This document shows, piece by piece, positions 48,618 through 60,247 of a stretch of 64,000 nucleotides of DNA. The notes under the pieces are model-generated. The model was not told the origin of the DNA, made no database searches, and saw nothing but the letters and a program-made list of their open reading frames with translations. The stretch covers positions 1 to 64,000 of the forward strand of contig JAQTMN010000003.1 in the NCBI GenBank assembly GCA_028714315.1, read 5' to 3'. The position numbers and the translations under genes were made by a program. How positions within the stretch are numbered: position 1 is the stretch's first letter; each line of letters opens with the position of its first letter. This stretch comes from Sulfuricella sp. Lineage in GTDB: Bacteria > Pseudomonadota > Gammaproteobacteria > Burkholderiales > Sulfuricellaceae.

Positions 48618-49580
48618 ATGGAACACCTGCCGTTCTTTCCCGAGCGCGCCTCGTCGATCGCGGCCGAGGTGGACGATCTCTATTTTTCCTGGCTGGGGCT
48701 GTCGGGGCTGGTGCTGGCCGCAGTCGCGGTGGTGATCGTGGTGTTCGCGGTCAAGTACCGCGCCGGCTCGCAGGCTGATCGCGGCATCCCCGACCGCGCG
48801 GCGCACGAGCGCGCGACGCACTGGATCGAGATCGCCTGGATGGCGATTCCGCTGGCGATTTTTCTCGCCATGTACGTCTGGGCCGCGGCGGTGTACCTCA
48901 AGCATGCGACCGTGCCGGCGGATGCGCTGCCGATCTACGTGGTCGGCAAGCAATGGATGTGGCACGTGCGGCATCCGGGCGGGCGGCGCGAGATCGACGA
49001 ACTGCATGTCCCGGTCGGCCGGCCGGTGGAGCTGGTGATGACCTCGCAGGACGTGATCCACAGCTTTTCCCTGCCCGCCTTCCGGGTCAAGCAGGATGTC
49101 CTGCCGGGGCGCTACACCACGCTCTGGTTCGAAGCGACGCGGGCCGGCGAGTATCGCCTGTTTTGCACGCAATACTGCGGTACCGCCCATTCGCGCATGA
49201 TCGGCCGCGTCGTTGCGATGGAACCCGCTGCGTTCGCTCGCTGGCTGAGCGGCGGCAACCAGGCCGGCACCATGGCGGCGCGGGGCGCGGCGCGTTTCCG
49301 GCAGCTCGGCTGCGGCGGCTGCCACGGCCCGAACGCCGCGGTCCACGCGCCCCGGCTCGAAGGTCTGTTCGGCAAGCCCGTTCCGCTGCGGGGCGGCGGA
49401 ACCGTGATTGCCGACGAAGGCTACATCCGCGACGCGATATTGCTGCCGGGCAAGGATGTCCGCGCCGGCTACGAGCCGACCATGCCGACTTTCCGCGGCC
49501 AGATCGGCGAAGAGGATTTGCTCGATATCGTCGAGTACCTCAAGTCGATCGGCAGCAACGCGCCGGAGGAAATGCGATGA
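48618..49580 (+). CDS. coxB: Cytochrome c oxidase subunit II with C-terminal cytochrome c domain (caa3-type)
   Basis: [34 protein letters not shown] (CuA), [11 protein letters not shown] (heme). Confidence 0.93.
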   Translation: MEHLPFFPERASSIAAEVDDLYFSWLGLSGLVLAAVAVVIVVFAVKYRAGSQADRGIPDRAAHERATHWIEIAWMAIPLAIFLAMYVWAAAVYLKHATVPADALPIYVVGKQWMWHVRHPGGRREIDELHVPVGRPVELVMTSQDVIHSFSLPAFRVKQDVLPGRYTTLWFEATRAGEYRLFCTQYCGTAHSRMIGRVVAMEPAAFARWLSGGNQAGTMAARGAARFRQLGCGGCHGPNAAVHAPRLEGLFGKPVPLRGGGTVIADEGYIRDAILLPGKDVRAGYEPTMPTFRGQIGEEDLLDIVEYLKSIGSNAPEEMR

Positions 49581-51172
49581 AGACCAGCTACCTGACCGCC
49601 GGTTTCGGCCTGTGGAGCTGGCTCGCCACGCGCGATCACAAGCGCATCGCGATCCTGTACACGATCTCCATCACCCTGCTTTTTTTTATCGGCGGCGCGG
49701 CGGTGGCGCTGATCCGCCTCGATCTCCTGACGCCCCATTCCGAGCTGGTCAGCATCGAGACCTACAACAAGCTGTTTTCGATGCACGGCGTCATCATGGT
49801 GTGGTTCTTCCTGATTCCCTCGATCCCGGCCACGCTCGGCAATTTTCTCGTGCCGATGATGATCGGCGCGCGGGATCTGGCTTTCCCGCGCCTGAATCTG
49901 CTCAGCTGGTATCTCTACCTCCTCGGCGCGCTGTTCGCGATCGGTGCGCTGCTCGCCGGCGGCGTCGATACGGGATGGACGTTCTACACGCCGTTTTCGA
50001 CGATGTTTTCCAACACCCACGTCTTCGCCGTGGTGGCGGGCGTGTTCGTCGCCGGGTTTTCGTCCATCCTGACCGGCCTCAACTTCATCGTCACCATCCA
50101 CGAGATGCGCGCCCCCGGTCTGACCTGGTTCCGCCTGCCGCTGTTCGTCTGGTCGATGTACGCGACCAGCCTGATCCTGGTGCTGGCCACGCCGGTGCTG
50201 GCGATGACCCTGTTTTTGATCGCCGTCGAGCGCTTGTTCGGCATTGGCGTTTTCGATCCGGCGCTGGGCGGCGGCCCGCTGCTGTTTCAGCATCTGTTCT
50301 GGTTCTATTCGCACCCGGCGGTGTACATCATGATCGTGCCTGCGATGGGCGTGGCGAGCGAAATCATCGGCTGTTTCGCCCGCAACGGCATCTTCGGCTA
50401 CCGCTTCATGGCCTACGCGATGCTCGCCATCGCCGGCTTCGGCTTCCTGGTGTGGGGGCACCATATGTTCGTCAGCGGCCAGTCCGCCTATGCGGGGACG
50501 GTGTTTTCGCTGCTGACGTTCCTGGTGTCGGTGCCGTCGGCGGTCAAGGTGTTCAACTGGGCGGCGACGCTCTACAAGGGGCGGATTTCGTTCGACGCGC
50601 CGATGCTCTATGCGCTCGGCTTCATCGGCCTGTTCACGGTGGGCGGCCTGACCGGCCTGTTTCTCGCCTCGCTCGGCCTCGACGTGCATCTGCACGATAC
50701 CTATTTCGTCGTCGCCCACTTCCACTACATCATGGTTGGCGGGGCGGTGATGGCGTTCTTCGGCGGCATCCACTTCTGGTGGCCGAAGGTGACCGGGCGC
50801 CTGTATCCGGACGCCTGGGCGCGCTTCGCCGCCTTGCTGTCCTTTTTCGGCTTCAACCTGACGTTCTTTCCGCAGTTCATCGTCGGCTACCTCGGCATGC
50901 CGCGCCGCTATCCCGAGTACCCGCCGGAATTCCAGGTATGGAACGTGCTGTCCTCGGCGGGCGCGTCGGTTCTTGCCGTGGGCTACGCGCTGCCGCTCTT
51001 CTACCTGTTCTGGTCGCTGCGCTACGGCCCGCCCGCGCCGGACAATCCGTGGCGCGCGAAAGGGCTGGAATGGCAGACTCCGTCGCCGCCGCCGCCGGAG
51101 AATTTCCTGGCTACGCCGGTTGTCGCCGCCGAACCCTACGCCTATGCCGACGAGGATTCCAGAAGTGGCTAG
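49577..51172 (+). CDS. coxA: Cytochrome c oxidase subunit I
   Basis: [64 protein letters not shown]. Confidence 0.96.
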   Translation: MKTSYLTAGFGLWSWLATRDHKRIAILYTISITLLFFIGGAAVALIRLDLLTPHSELVSIETYNKLFSMHGVIMVWFFLIPSIPATLGNFLVPMMIGARDLAFPRLNLLSWYLYLLGALFAIGALLAGGVDTGWTFYTPFSTMFSNTHVFAVVAGVFVAGFSSILTGLNFIVTIHEMRAPGLTWFRLPLFVWSMYATSLILVLATPVLAMTLFLIAVERLFGIGVFDPALGGGPLLFQHLFWFYSHPAVYIMIVPAMGVASEIIGCFARNGIFGYRFMAYAMLAIAGFGFLVWGHHMFVSGQSAYAGTVFSLLTFLVSVPSAVKVFNWAATLYKGRISFDAPMLYALGFIGLFTVGGLTGLFLASLGLDVHLHDTYFVVAHFHYIMVGGAVMAFFGGIHFWWPKVTGRLYPDAWARFAALLSFFGFNLTFFPQFIVGYLGMPRRYPEYPPEFQVWNVLSSAGASVLAVGYALPLFYLFWSLRYGPPAPDNPWRAKGLEWQTPSPPPPENFLATPVVAAEPYAYADEDSRSG

Positions 51173-51809
51173 CGTGCTCTCGACCGTTGCGCCGCAGTTC
51201 GACGACGCCGAGCAGCAGCGCGCCGCGGCGACTTTGGGGATGTGGATTTTCCTGGCCACCGAGATCCTGTTTTTCGGCGTGCTTTTCGCCGCCTACACCC
51301 TCACCCGCGTGCGCCACCCCGAAGCGTTCGCCGCCGGCAGCCGGCTTACCCACGTCACCCTCGCCAGCCTCAATACCGGCGTGCTCCTGACCAGCAGCCT
51401 GACCATGGCGCTGGCCGGCCACGCCGCCCGAACCGGGGCGCGGCGGGCGCTGGTCGCCTGGCTGGGCCTGACGGTGGCGCTGGGAGCCGGCTTCCTTGCG
51501 ATCAAGGGGATCGAATACCGTCTCGACTTCACCGAGCATCTGGTGCCGGCGTTGAACTTCGCCTACGCCGGGCCGCGGGCCGATCAGGTCGAGCTGTTCT
51601 TTTTCGTCTATTTCCTGGTGACCGGCGTGCATGCGCTGCACGTGTTCATCGGCGTCGCCGCCATCGCCGCGATCGCCGTCATGGCGTCGCGCCGCGCGTT
51701 TACACCGGCGTACTTTACGCCGGTCGAGGTGACCGGGCTGTACTGGCACCTGGTCGATATCGTCTGGCTGTTCGTTTATCCGCTGCTGTACCTGGTGTCG
51801 CGAGCATGA
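51144..51809 (+). CDS. coxC: Cytochrome c oxidase subunit III
   Basis: [50 protein letters not shown]. Confidence 0.92.
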   Translation: MPTRIPEVASVLSTVAPQFDDAEQQRAAATLGMWIFLATEILFFGVLFAAYTLTRVRHPEAFAAGSRLTHVTLASLNTGVLLTSSLTMALAGHAARTGARRALVAWLGLTVALGAGFLAIKGIEYRLDFTEHLVPALNFAYAGPRADQVELFFFVYFLVTGVHALHVFIGVAAIAAIAVMASRRAFTPAYFTPVEVTGLYWHLVDIVWLFVYPLLYLVSRA

Positions 51810-52069
51810 CCGGGCCCAGGAACGATGTTCTCGTCTGGCTCGCCCTGCTGGCGCTGCTGTTGCTGACCCTGGGCAGCGCCTATGTGCCGCTTGGCCGCTT
51901 CAATACGACGCTGCATCTGGCGATCGCGGCGACGCAGGCCGCACTGGTGCTTTTGTTTTCGATGCATTTGCGCACCGCCCACCCCTTGCTGCGGGCGGTC
52001 GCCGCCGTCGGCTTTTTCGGCATCGCGATCCTGATCGCCTTGTCCCTCGCCGACGTGATGACGAGGTAG
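51806..52069 (+). CDS. Cytochrome c oxidase subunit IV-like small membrane protein
   Basis: 87 aa, three TM segments, LLLTLGSAYVPLGRFNTTLHLAIAATQAALVLLFSMHLR. Confidence 0.82.
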   Translation: MTGPRNDVLVWLALLALLLLTLGSAYVPLGRFNTTLHLAIAATQAALVLLFSMHLRTAHPLLRAVAAVGFFGIAILIALSLADVMTR

Positions 52070-52074
52070 CCCTC

Positions 52075-52617
52075 TTGCGCGCCGTGTCGTTGAAATTGGT
52101 TATGACCGCCTGGCTCGCGGCAATCGCGCTGGTATGCGCGTGCGGCTCGGCCTGGGCCAAACCGGCGGAGCATGCGCACAAGGTCGAGAAGAGGAAGGCG
52201 CACCATCATCATCCGCCGCGGATCGACCGCTCGGGCAAGAAGCGAAGGGGAATCGCGTCGTATTATGGCAAGGGATTCGTCGGCAAGCCCATGGCAAGCG
52301 GCGTGCCGATGGATCCGAATTCCAATACGGCCGCGAGCAGGACGCTGCCGCTAGGCACCCGGGCCAGGGTGAAGAATCTGCGCACCGGAAAAAGCGCGAT
52401 AGTCAGGATCCAGGACCGCGGCCCCTACGTCAAGGGGCGCATCCTCGATCTGACGCCCAGGACCGCCAGGAAGCTGGGCATCAAGAAATCGGGCATCGCG
52501 CCGGTCGAAGTCACGCCGCTCGAGATTCCGCCGCCGGATGTCAGGTCGGATATCGGCGAGCCGGCATTGGAAAAGCAAAAGGGCAGGGATGGACGCGAGG
52601 GCGGCAATTTGCCGTGA
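52075..52617 (+). CDS. RlpA-like septal ring lytic transglycosylase family protein
   Basis: GIASYYGKGFVGKPMASGVPMDPNSNTAASRTLPLGTRARVKNLRTGKSAIVRIQDRGPYVKGRILDLT. Confidence 0.87.
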   Translation: MRAVSLKLVMTAWLAAIALVCACGSAWAKPAEHAHKVEKRKAHHHHPPRIDRSGKKRRGIASYYGKGFVGKPMASGVPMDPNSNTAASRTLPLGTRARVKNLRTGKSAIVRIQDRGPYVKGRILDLTPRTARKLGIKKSGIAPVEVTPLEIPPPDVRSDIGEPALEKQKGRDGREGGNLP

Positions 52618-52718
52618 GGGCGAGAGCCCTGGTCAAATCCGGTCGTTTTTTCGTGGGGGAATTCGGTAATGGCCGGTATAATCGCTCATACCTTGTTGAA
52701 CCCAAACCCCTTGTTTGC

Positions 52719-52805
52719 TGGTGCCGGGAGCCGGAATCGAACCGGCACGCTATTGCTAGCGCGGGATTTTGAGTCCCGTGCGTCTACCAGTTCCGCCATC
52801 CCGGC
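52719..52805 (-). tRNA. tRNA-Leu(CAA)
   Basis: Reverse complement GCCGGGATGGCGGAACTGGTAGACGCACGGGACTCAAAATCCCGCGCTAGCAATAGCGTGCCGGTTCGAATCCGGCTCCCGGCACCA; 7-bp acceptor stem, long variable arm, CCA encoded. Confidence 0.95.
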
Positions 52806-52884
52806 TGGTCTGGAAGCTGCGAATTATCATCCAAAAAAAAATTATCGGCAAGTTTATTCGCGCATCATTCTTTGCTGCCTCGCT

Positions 52885-53724
52885 ATGAACCTCACCCTGC
52901 GCGGGCTGGCGAATGTCCGCATCCTGCTCAGGAACGTGATGACCACCACGCTTGATTCCGAACAGAGGGCCGGGCTGGGTATTCCCGTCGAGGGCTACCA
53001 TGTCGTGCTCGCCAATCCGCCCTTCGCCGGCCGGGTGGACGAGGATCGCGTGGTCGAGGAAGTCAGGGTCGGCACCTCCACCGCCACCGAACTGCTGTTT
53101 CTCAAATACATGATGGACTCCCTACGAAACCCCTCGCCCGCCGGCGTGCGAGGGGAAGGGGGAGAGGGTGGCCGCTGCGGCGTGATCGTGCCCGAGGGCG
53201 TACTGTTCGGTTCCACCGGCGCCCACAAGGAACTGCGGCGGCAACTGATCGAGAACAACCGCGTCGAGGTCGTCATGAGCCTGCCCGGCGGCGTGTTCCA
53301 GCCCTATTCGGGGGTGAAGACTTCGGTGCTGCTGTTCAGGAAAGGCGGCACAACGGAAAACGTATTGTTCATACATGCCGACAACGACGGCTACAAGCTC
53401 GATGCCAACCACGATACGCCCATCACGGCCGACGATCTGCCGGGGCTGATCGAAGCCTACCGCCGCAAGGGTGCCTGCCGGACTGAGTGGCAGGCGCGTG
53501 ATGCCAATGCCGAGTGGACAGCGAAGTGGTGGTTCGCCGACGCCGCCACCCTGCGCGCCAACGATTTTAACCTCTCGGCGGGGCGCTATCGGCCCATGAG
53601 CCAGACGGCGGTGGCGCATCGCGATCCGCGCGAACTGCTGGACGAACTGGCGGCGATCGAGGCGGAGATCGCGGAGGAGGTGGAGGCGTTGCGGGAGGTG
53701 CTGGCAAATGGTGGGGCCAACTAA
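52885..53724 (+). pseudogene. hsdM: 5'-truncated type I restriction-modification methyltransferase (HsdM C-terminal part)
   Basis: MNLTLRGLANVRI...VVLANPPFAGRV...GVLFGSTGAHKELRRQLIENNRVEVVMSLPGGVFQPYSGVKTSVLLF; N-terminal domain missing. Confidence 0.85.
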
Positions 53725-53725
53725 G

Positions 53726-54471
53726 ATGGCGTTGATTCGACTTGGCGACTTTCTCGATGTGCAGGCAGGCTTCGCATTTAAGACTGAATTCTTCACGTCT
53801 GGTGAAGGGATGCCGCTGATACGAATCCGAGACTTGGCAAGCTCGAAGACCGAAATCAACTACGCTGGCGAATACAAGCCAGATTTCGTCGTCAATAACG
53901 GCGACTATTTGATTGGAATGGATGGTAACTTTCGCTGCTACCGTTGGCAGGGAGGAGCGAGCCTTCTCGATCAACGAGTCTGCCGATTGAGGAACTTCCG
54001 TGATGGCATTGATCCGGAATATGTGCTCTATGGTATTCAGCGAAAACTACAAGAGATCGAAGGAAACACCTCGTTCGTCACTGTAAAACATCTCTCAGCA
54101 AAGCAAGTTCAGAACATCGAGATGCCGTTGCCCCCGCTCCCCGAGTAGCGCCGCATCGTCGATATCCTTTCCCGCGCCGAGGGCATCGTTCGCTTGTGGC
54201 GGTAGAGCCGGCCTACATGCACGCATTATTTCAGTCGTCTGATGTGCGGCGCGAATTGGGCAAGCTTTCTTCCGGCACCAGCGCGTCAATGCGCTATATC
54301 TCTCAATGTAAGCTGTTTGATCTTGCGCTACCAATCGTTCCTTATGCCGCGCAGAAAGCCTTCGCTGAACAAGCGACTGCGATCCGCTCCATCCAATCCC
54401 AACAAACCGCTGCCACCGCCAAGGCACAAGTTGCCTTCGATGCCCTGCTGGCACAGATTTTCCATCCATAG
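53726..54471 (+). pseudogene. hsdS: Degraded type I specificity subunit HsdS (premature TAG, frameshift/deletion)
   Basis: ...MPLPPLPE*RRIVDILSRAEGIVRLWR* then AVEPAYMHALFQSSDVRRELGKLSSGTSASMRYISQCKLFDLALPIVP in another frame. Confidence 0.82.
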
Positions 54472-54487
54472 TGCTGGATTTTTTTGG

Positions 54488-54533
54488 TTTAACTCATATA
54501 ATGAACAACATTTTGTTGATTACATGAGTTAAA
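54488..54533 (+). promoter_or_regulatory. Inverted-repeat operator-like site around a TATAAT upstream of the ATPase gene
   Basis: TTTAACTCATATAATGAACAACATTTTGTTGATTACATGAGTTAAA; right arm abuts the RBS of 54544. Confidence 0.5.
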
Positions 54534-54543
54534 CGAGGAATCC

Positions 54544-55722
54544 ATGCTTCATAGCTATGCGTTCTCCAATTTCCAATCTTTTCGGAATCGGGTTGAGGTT
54601 GACCTGATGCTGAGCCGCAAGGTGGTACCGACCCATTGGATGGCCGAGTCGTCTACGGGCGAGCGGGTATCCAAGCTGATGGCCGTCGTCGGCCCGAACG
54701 GCAGCGGCAAGACTGCTTTGCTCAAGCCCATGGCTTTTTTGAGCTGGTTCGTCGGCCAGTCGTTCCAGAACCAGCCGGGCGCGGGAATTCCGCTCACGCC
54801 GCATTTCGCGGCGCCGGGCGAGCCGAGCGGATTCGAGTGCATGCTGGATTTCGACGGCATGCTGTGGCGCTACGTGCTGCGCTGCACGCCGGAGCGGGTG
54901 CTGCACGAGGCGCTTTACCGGAAGCGGGAGCGGTTCGGCTATGTCTTCGTGCGCGATTGGGACGCCGCCGCCAATGCCTATGTGGTGAAGCAGCAGGATT
55001 TCGGCCTCGCGGCATCGGAGGCGCGCAAGGTGCGCCCGAATGTTTCTCTGGTTTCATGGGCGGCCCAGTTCGGCGTGCCGCTGGCGATGCGCGCCGCCGC
55101 GCTGGGCGTGATCACCAACGTCAACGTGCTTGGCCGGATGCCGATGGGCGATCAGGTGGTGTTGTCGGCTGCGCAGCATTTCTCGGCTTATCCCGATCAG
55201 CATGAGCGGATGAATCGGTTGCTCTCGGCGTGGGATTTGGGTCTGTCCGGTGTCGAGTTGCTTGAGATGCCGGCCAATTCGCAGGAACCTGGCCAGAAAA
55301 TATGGATGCCATTCGGCAAGCACCGAAGCCGGGAGGCCGAGTACAGCTTGCCGTTTGCCTTTGAATCCAGCGGCACGCAGGGCGCTTTCGTGTTATTGTC
55401 GCGCCTGCTGCAAGCGCTGGAAATGGGCGGCCTCGCGGTCATAGACGAGTTCGAGAATGACCTGCACCCGCACATGCTGGAACCGATCCTCGATCTGTTT
55501 GCCAACCCCGACACGAATCCCCGCAACGCCCAGTTGATTTTCACTTGTCATGCCATCGAGGTTCTGAATCTGGTGAACAAGTCGCAGGTGATGCTGGTAC
55601 AGAAGGATGAGAACTGCGAAAGTTCCGCCTGCCGGCTCGATGCGGTTGCCGGCATCCGTAGCGACGACAATTACTACGCCAAATACATGGCCGGTGCTTA
55701 TGGCGCCATTCCCAACCTGTAA
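54544..55722 (+). CDS. AAA-family ATPase (AAA_15/RloA/OLD-like)
   Basis: FSNFQSFRNRVEVDL; VVGPNGSGKTALLKPMAFL; GGLAVIDEFENDLHPHMLEPILDLF; LIFTCHAIEVLN. Confidence 0.85.
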   Translation: MLHSYAFSNFQSFRNRVEVDLMLSRKVVPTHWMAESSTGERVSKLMAVVGPNGSGKTALLKPMAFLSWFVGQSFQNQPGAGIPLTPHFAAPGEPSGFECMLDFDGMLWRYVLRCTPERVLHEALYRKRERFGYVFVRDWDAAANAYVVKQQDFGLAASEARKVRPNVSLVSWAAQFGVPLAMRAAALGVITNVNVLGRMPMGDQVVLSAAQHFSAYPDQHERMNRLLSAWDLGLSGVELLEMPANSQEPGQKIWMPFGKHRSREAEYSLPFAFESSGTQGAFVLLSRLLQALEMGGLAVIDEFENDLHPHMLEPILDLFANPDTNPRNAQLIFTCHAIEVLNLVNKSQVMLVQKDENCESSACRLDAVAGIRSDDNYYAKYMAGAYGAIPNL

Positions 55723-55734
55723 GCGGTACGTGCC

Positions 55735-56229
55735 ATGGTGAAATGGGCAACGCGAAAAACCCTTTTGATTGTCGGCGAGGGCTACGATGAGGTGGCTTTT
55801 TTGAACCACATCAAGCAGTTTCCGGGTGTCTGTGGCCAGGGGGTGCAAATTACCATCAAGAATGCGCGCGGAAAGGGCGCATTGGGCGTCATCGATTGGA
55901 CGACAAAGCAAATCGCCAACGTGGCCTACGATAAGGTGGCCGTCTTACTGGACACCGATACGGACTGGACACCCAAGGTGGCCAAGCTGGCGAAAACCGG
56001 CGGGATACAGGTATTGACCTCCGAGCCATGCCTGGAAGCCCTGCTGTTGAGAGTGCTCGGCCAGATACCGGGGGAATCGAAAGATTTGAAAAAGCAGTTC
56101 GCCCCGTTCGCCAAAAATAATGCCACGCGGACCGAGAACTATGCGGATAATTTTAGCAGGCCGGTTCTGGCTAAAGCACGCGCCTATGAACCGACAATCG
56201 ACGCTCTGTTGAAACTGTTCGGCATTTGA
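55735..56229 (+). CDS. RloB/TOPRIM-like partner protein
   Basis: LLIVGEGYDEVAFLNHI (E) and AVLLDTDTDW (DxD); immediately downstream of the ATPase. Confidence 0.65.
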   Translation: MVKWATRKTLLIVGEGYDEVAFLNHIKQFPGVCGQGVQITIKNARGKGALGVIDWTTKQIANVAYDKVAVLLDTDTDWTPKVAKLAKTGGIQVLTSEPCLEALLLRVLGQIPGESKDLKKQFAPFAKNNATRTENYADNFSRPVLAKARAYEPTIDALLKLFGI

Positions 56230-56268
56230 GTCGATACGCTTTATCCAACAACCGATTGCCGACTTGCC

Positions 56269-57297
56269 ATGAAAACCAGCGATTTCGATTTCGACCTTCC
56301 TCCCGACCTGATTGCCCAGACTCCCGCTCCGGAGCGCCGCCAGAGCCGCCTGCTCTGCCTTGATGGCGCCGGCGGCGCGCTGGAAGACCGCCAATTCGCC
56401 GAGTTGCCCCAATTTCTCCGGGCCGGCGACGTGCTGGTGTTCAACGACACCAGGGTGATCAAGGCGCGGCTGTTCGGGATGAAAGACAGCGGCGGCAAGC
56501 TGGAGGTGCTGGTGGAGCGGGTGCTCGATGCGCATCATGCGCTCGCCCACATCCGCGCCAGCCACGCGCCCAAGCCGGGTTCCGGGCTGTTGCTGGCGGG
56601 CAGGGTGGCGGTGACGGTGGAGGAGCGGCAGGGCGAGCTTTATCGCCTGCGCTTTGCCGGGGAAACGCCGCTGCTGGAGCTGCTGGAGCAGTATGGCAGC
56701 CTGCCGTTGCCGCCCTACATCACCCATGCTCCGGAAGCCTTGGACGAGACCCGCTACCAGACGGTCTATGCGCGCGAACCCGGCGCCGTTGCCGCGCCGA
56801 CGGCGGGATTGCATTTCGATCCGGCGATGCTCGCCGCACTCGAAGGCATGGGCGTAAAAACCGCCTACGTCACGCTCCACGTCGGCGCCGGCACGTTTCA
56901 GCCGGTGCGGGTGGAGACGATCGCCGAGCACCACATGCACAGCGAGTGCTATACCGTGCCGCAGCGCACGGTAGATTTGATCCGCCAAGCCAAGGCGGCC
57001 GGCGGGCGGGTGGTGGCGGTAGGTACGACCTCCCTGCGCGCGCTCGAATCCGCCGCGGCCGGCGGCGAGCTGGCGGCGGGCAGCGGCGACACCAACATCT
57101 TCATTTTTCCCGGCTACCGCTTCCGGGTGGTCGAGCGCCTGCTCACCAATTTCCACCTGCCCAAGTCCACGCTGCTGATGCTGGTATCGGCGTTCGGCGG
57201 CATGGAGAATATCCGCCGTGCCTATCGCCACGCGGTGGCGGAGCGTTACCGGTTCTTCAGCTATGGCGATGCGATGCTGATAGAGAGGCAGTGCTGA
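56269..57297 (+). CDS. queA: S-adenosylmethionine:tRNA ribosyltransferase-isomerase
   Basis: [56 protein letters not shown]. Confidence 0.96.
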   Translation: MKTSDFDFDLPPDLIAQTPAPERRQSRLLCLDGAGGALEDRQFAELPQFLRAGDVLVFNDTRVIKARLFGMKDSGGKLEVLVERVLDAHHALAHIRASHAPKPGSGLLLAGRVAVTVEERQGELYRLRFAGETPLLELLEQYGSLPLPPYITHAPEALDETRYQTVYAREPGAVAAPTAGLHFDPAMLAALEGMGVKTAYVTLHVGAGTFQPVRVETIAEHHMHSECYTVPQRTVDLIRQAKAAGGRVVAVGTTSLRALESAAAGGELAAGSGDTNIFIFPGYRFRVVERLLTNFHLPKSTLLMLVSAFGGMENIRRAYRHAVAERYRFFSYGDAMLIERQC

Positions 57298-57338
57298 GTG
57301 CTGAAAAACTCTTTCAACCGCAGATAAACGCAGTAAGC

Positions 57339-57427
57339 GTAGCCCGTATGGAGCGTAGCGGAATGCGGGATGGGTCGTGGCATCGAGATGCAACCCCGGA
57401 TTTCACGTTGTTCCATCCGGGCTATTG
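57339..57427. repeat. Dispersed intergenic repeat P10, third copy
   Basis: GTAGCCCGTATGGAGCGTAGCGGAATGCGGG...CATCCGGGCTAT. Confidence 0.7.
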
Positions 57428-57499
57428 TGCCGGTGCCGAGTAAAATCGCATTCGGGACTTATCTGTTAAGATTGGGCCAACAAAAAAAGGGAACAACAA

Positions 57500-57913
57500 A
57501 TGGCACCCTACGTTTACTGGTTTCTGCTGGCCTTGGGTTTGCTGGCGCTGGAGATGGCGACCGGCACGTTTTACCTGTTGATGCTGTCGATTGCCTTGTC
57601 TCTCGGCGGCATTGCGGCGTTGCTGGGTTTGGGCGTGCCGGCGCAGCTCATCTTGAGTGCCGTAGCCGGCGTTGCCGGCATCGCGATTTTGCGGCGTTCG
57701 AAGGGCGCCCGCCCGGCCCGGCCCGACAGCCAGAGCCTGGACATCGGTCAACCGGTGCAGGTTGTGGCCTGGCGCGAAAACGGCTCGGCGCGGGTGAATT
57801 ACCGCGGCGCGGAATGGGACGCCGAACTTGCGTCAGCCGACACGCCGCGTGAAGGGCCGCTTTACATCAAGGCCATGCGCAGTTCCATGCTGATTCTGAC
57901 CCATCGTAAATGA
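57500..57913 (+). CDS. NfeD-family protein
   Basis: Two N-terminal TM segments and C-terminal OB-like GQPVQVVAWRENGSARVNYRGAEWDAEL; upstream of SPFH gene. Confidence 0.85.
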   Translation: MAPYVYWFLLALGLLALEMATGTFYLLMLSIALSLGGIAALLGLGVPAQLILSAVAGVAGIAILRRSKGARPARPDSQSLDIGQPVQVVAWRENGSARVNYRGAEWDAELASADTPREGPLYIKAMRSSMLILTHRK

Positions 57914-58009
57914 GTTTTCAGTCGTCAGTCGAACCCAACGCGACGAACTGGCCGTTACTGACAACTGACCACTGAAAACTCAAAACTGAACACTCAAAAG
58001 GAGGTTCTC

Positions 58010-58915
58010 ATGGAAATCGGACTTTTCATCCTGCTCGCGGCGGTGGTTTTCATCGTGCAGGCGCTCAAGGTCGTTCCCCAGCAGCATGCCTGGGTGGTCG
58101 AACGGCTGGGGCGCTTTCATGGCGTGCTGCAGCCCGGCCTCAATATTGTCGTGCCGTTCATCGACCGGGTCGCCTACCGGCACATCCTCAAGGAAGTGCC
58201 GCTCGACGTACCGAGCCAGATCTGCATCACCCGGGATAACACCCAGCTCCAGGTGGACGGCATTCTCTATTTCCAGGTGACCGATCCGCAACGGGCGTCC
58301 TACGGCACCAGCGACTACGTCCTTGCCATCACGCAACTGGCGCAGACCACGCTGCGTTCGGTGATCGGCAAGATGGAGCTGGACAAGACCTTCGAGGAGC
58401 GCGACGACATCAACCGCGCGGTGGTTGCGGCGCTGGACGAGGCGGCTTCGAGCTGGGGCGTGAAGGTGCTGCGTTACGAGATCAAGGATTTGACCCCGCC
58501 CAAGGAAATTCTTCATGCCATGCAGGCGCAGATCACCGCCGAGCGCGAAAAGCGCGCTCTGATCGCCGCCTCCGAGGGGCGCAAGCAGGAGCAGATCAAC
58601 ATCGCCGCCGGGCAACGCGAGGCGTCCATCCAGCGCTCGGAAGGCGAGAAGCAGGCGGCGATCAACCAGGCTCAGGGCGAGGCCGAAGCGATCAAGGCGG
58701 TGGCCGACGCCAATGCCCAGGCGATCCGCAAGGTGGCCGAGGCGATCGAAGCGCCCGGCGGCATGAACGCGGTCAACCTCAAGGTTGCCGAGAAATACGT
58801 GGAAGCTTTCGCCGGCGTGGCCAAGGAAGGCAACACCTTGATCCTGCCGGGCAACATGGCCGAGATGGGAACCATGGTCGCCGCGGCGATGAGTATCATG
58901 AAGACGCAGAAATAA
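58010..58915 (+). CDS. SPFH/Band 7 (stomatin/QmcA-like) protein
   Basis: VVPQQHAWVVERLGRFHGVLQPGLNIVVPFIDRVAYRHILKEVPLDVPSQ. Confidence 0.92.
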   Translation: MEIGLFILLAAVVFIVQALKVVPQQHAWVVERLGRFHGVLQPGLNIVVPFIDRVAYRHILKEVPLDVPSQICITRDNTQLQVDGILYFQVTDPQRASYGTSDYVLAITQLAQTTLRSVIGKMELDKTFEERDDINRAVVAALDEAASSWGVKVLRYEIKDLTPPKEILHAMQAQITAEREKRALIAASEGRKQEQINIAAGQREASIQRSEGEKQAAINQAQGEAEAIKAVADANAQAIRKVAEAIEAPGGMNAVNLKVAEKYVEAFAGVAKEGNTLILPGNMAEMGTMVAAAMSIMKTQK

Positions 58916-58921
58916 AAAGTC

Positions 58922-60158
<1,237 letters not shown>

Positions 60159-60247
60159 ACGTGCTGTTTCATTATTTGGCACGGCGATACGCCGTGACCG
60201 TTGGCATGTTAGAATGCGCCGTCAATTTTTCATGATGGAGAACCGAT

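Noticed and set aside
49469-51259. 596-aa minus-strand ORF antisense to coxA
   Set aside because: Shadow ORF, composition biased, no motifs; coxA is certain.
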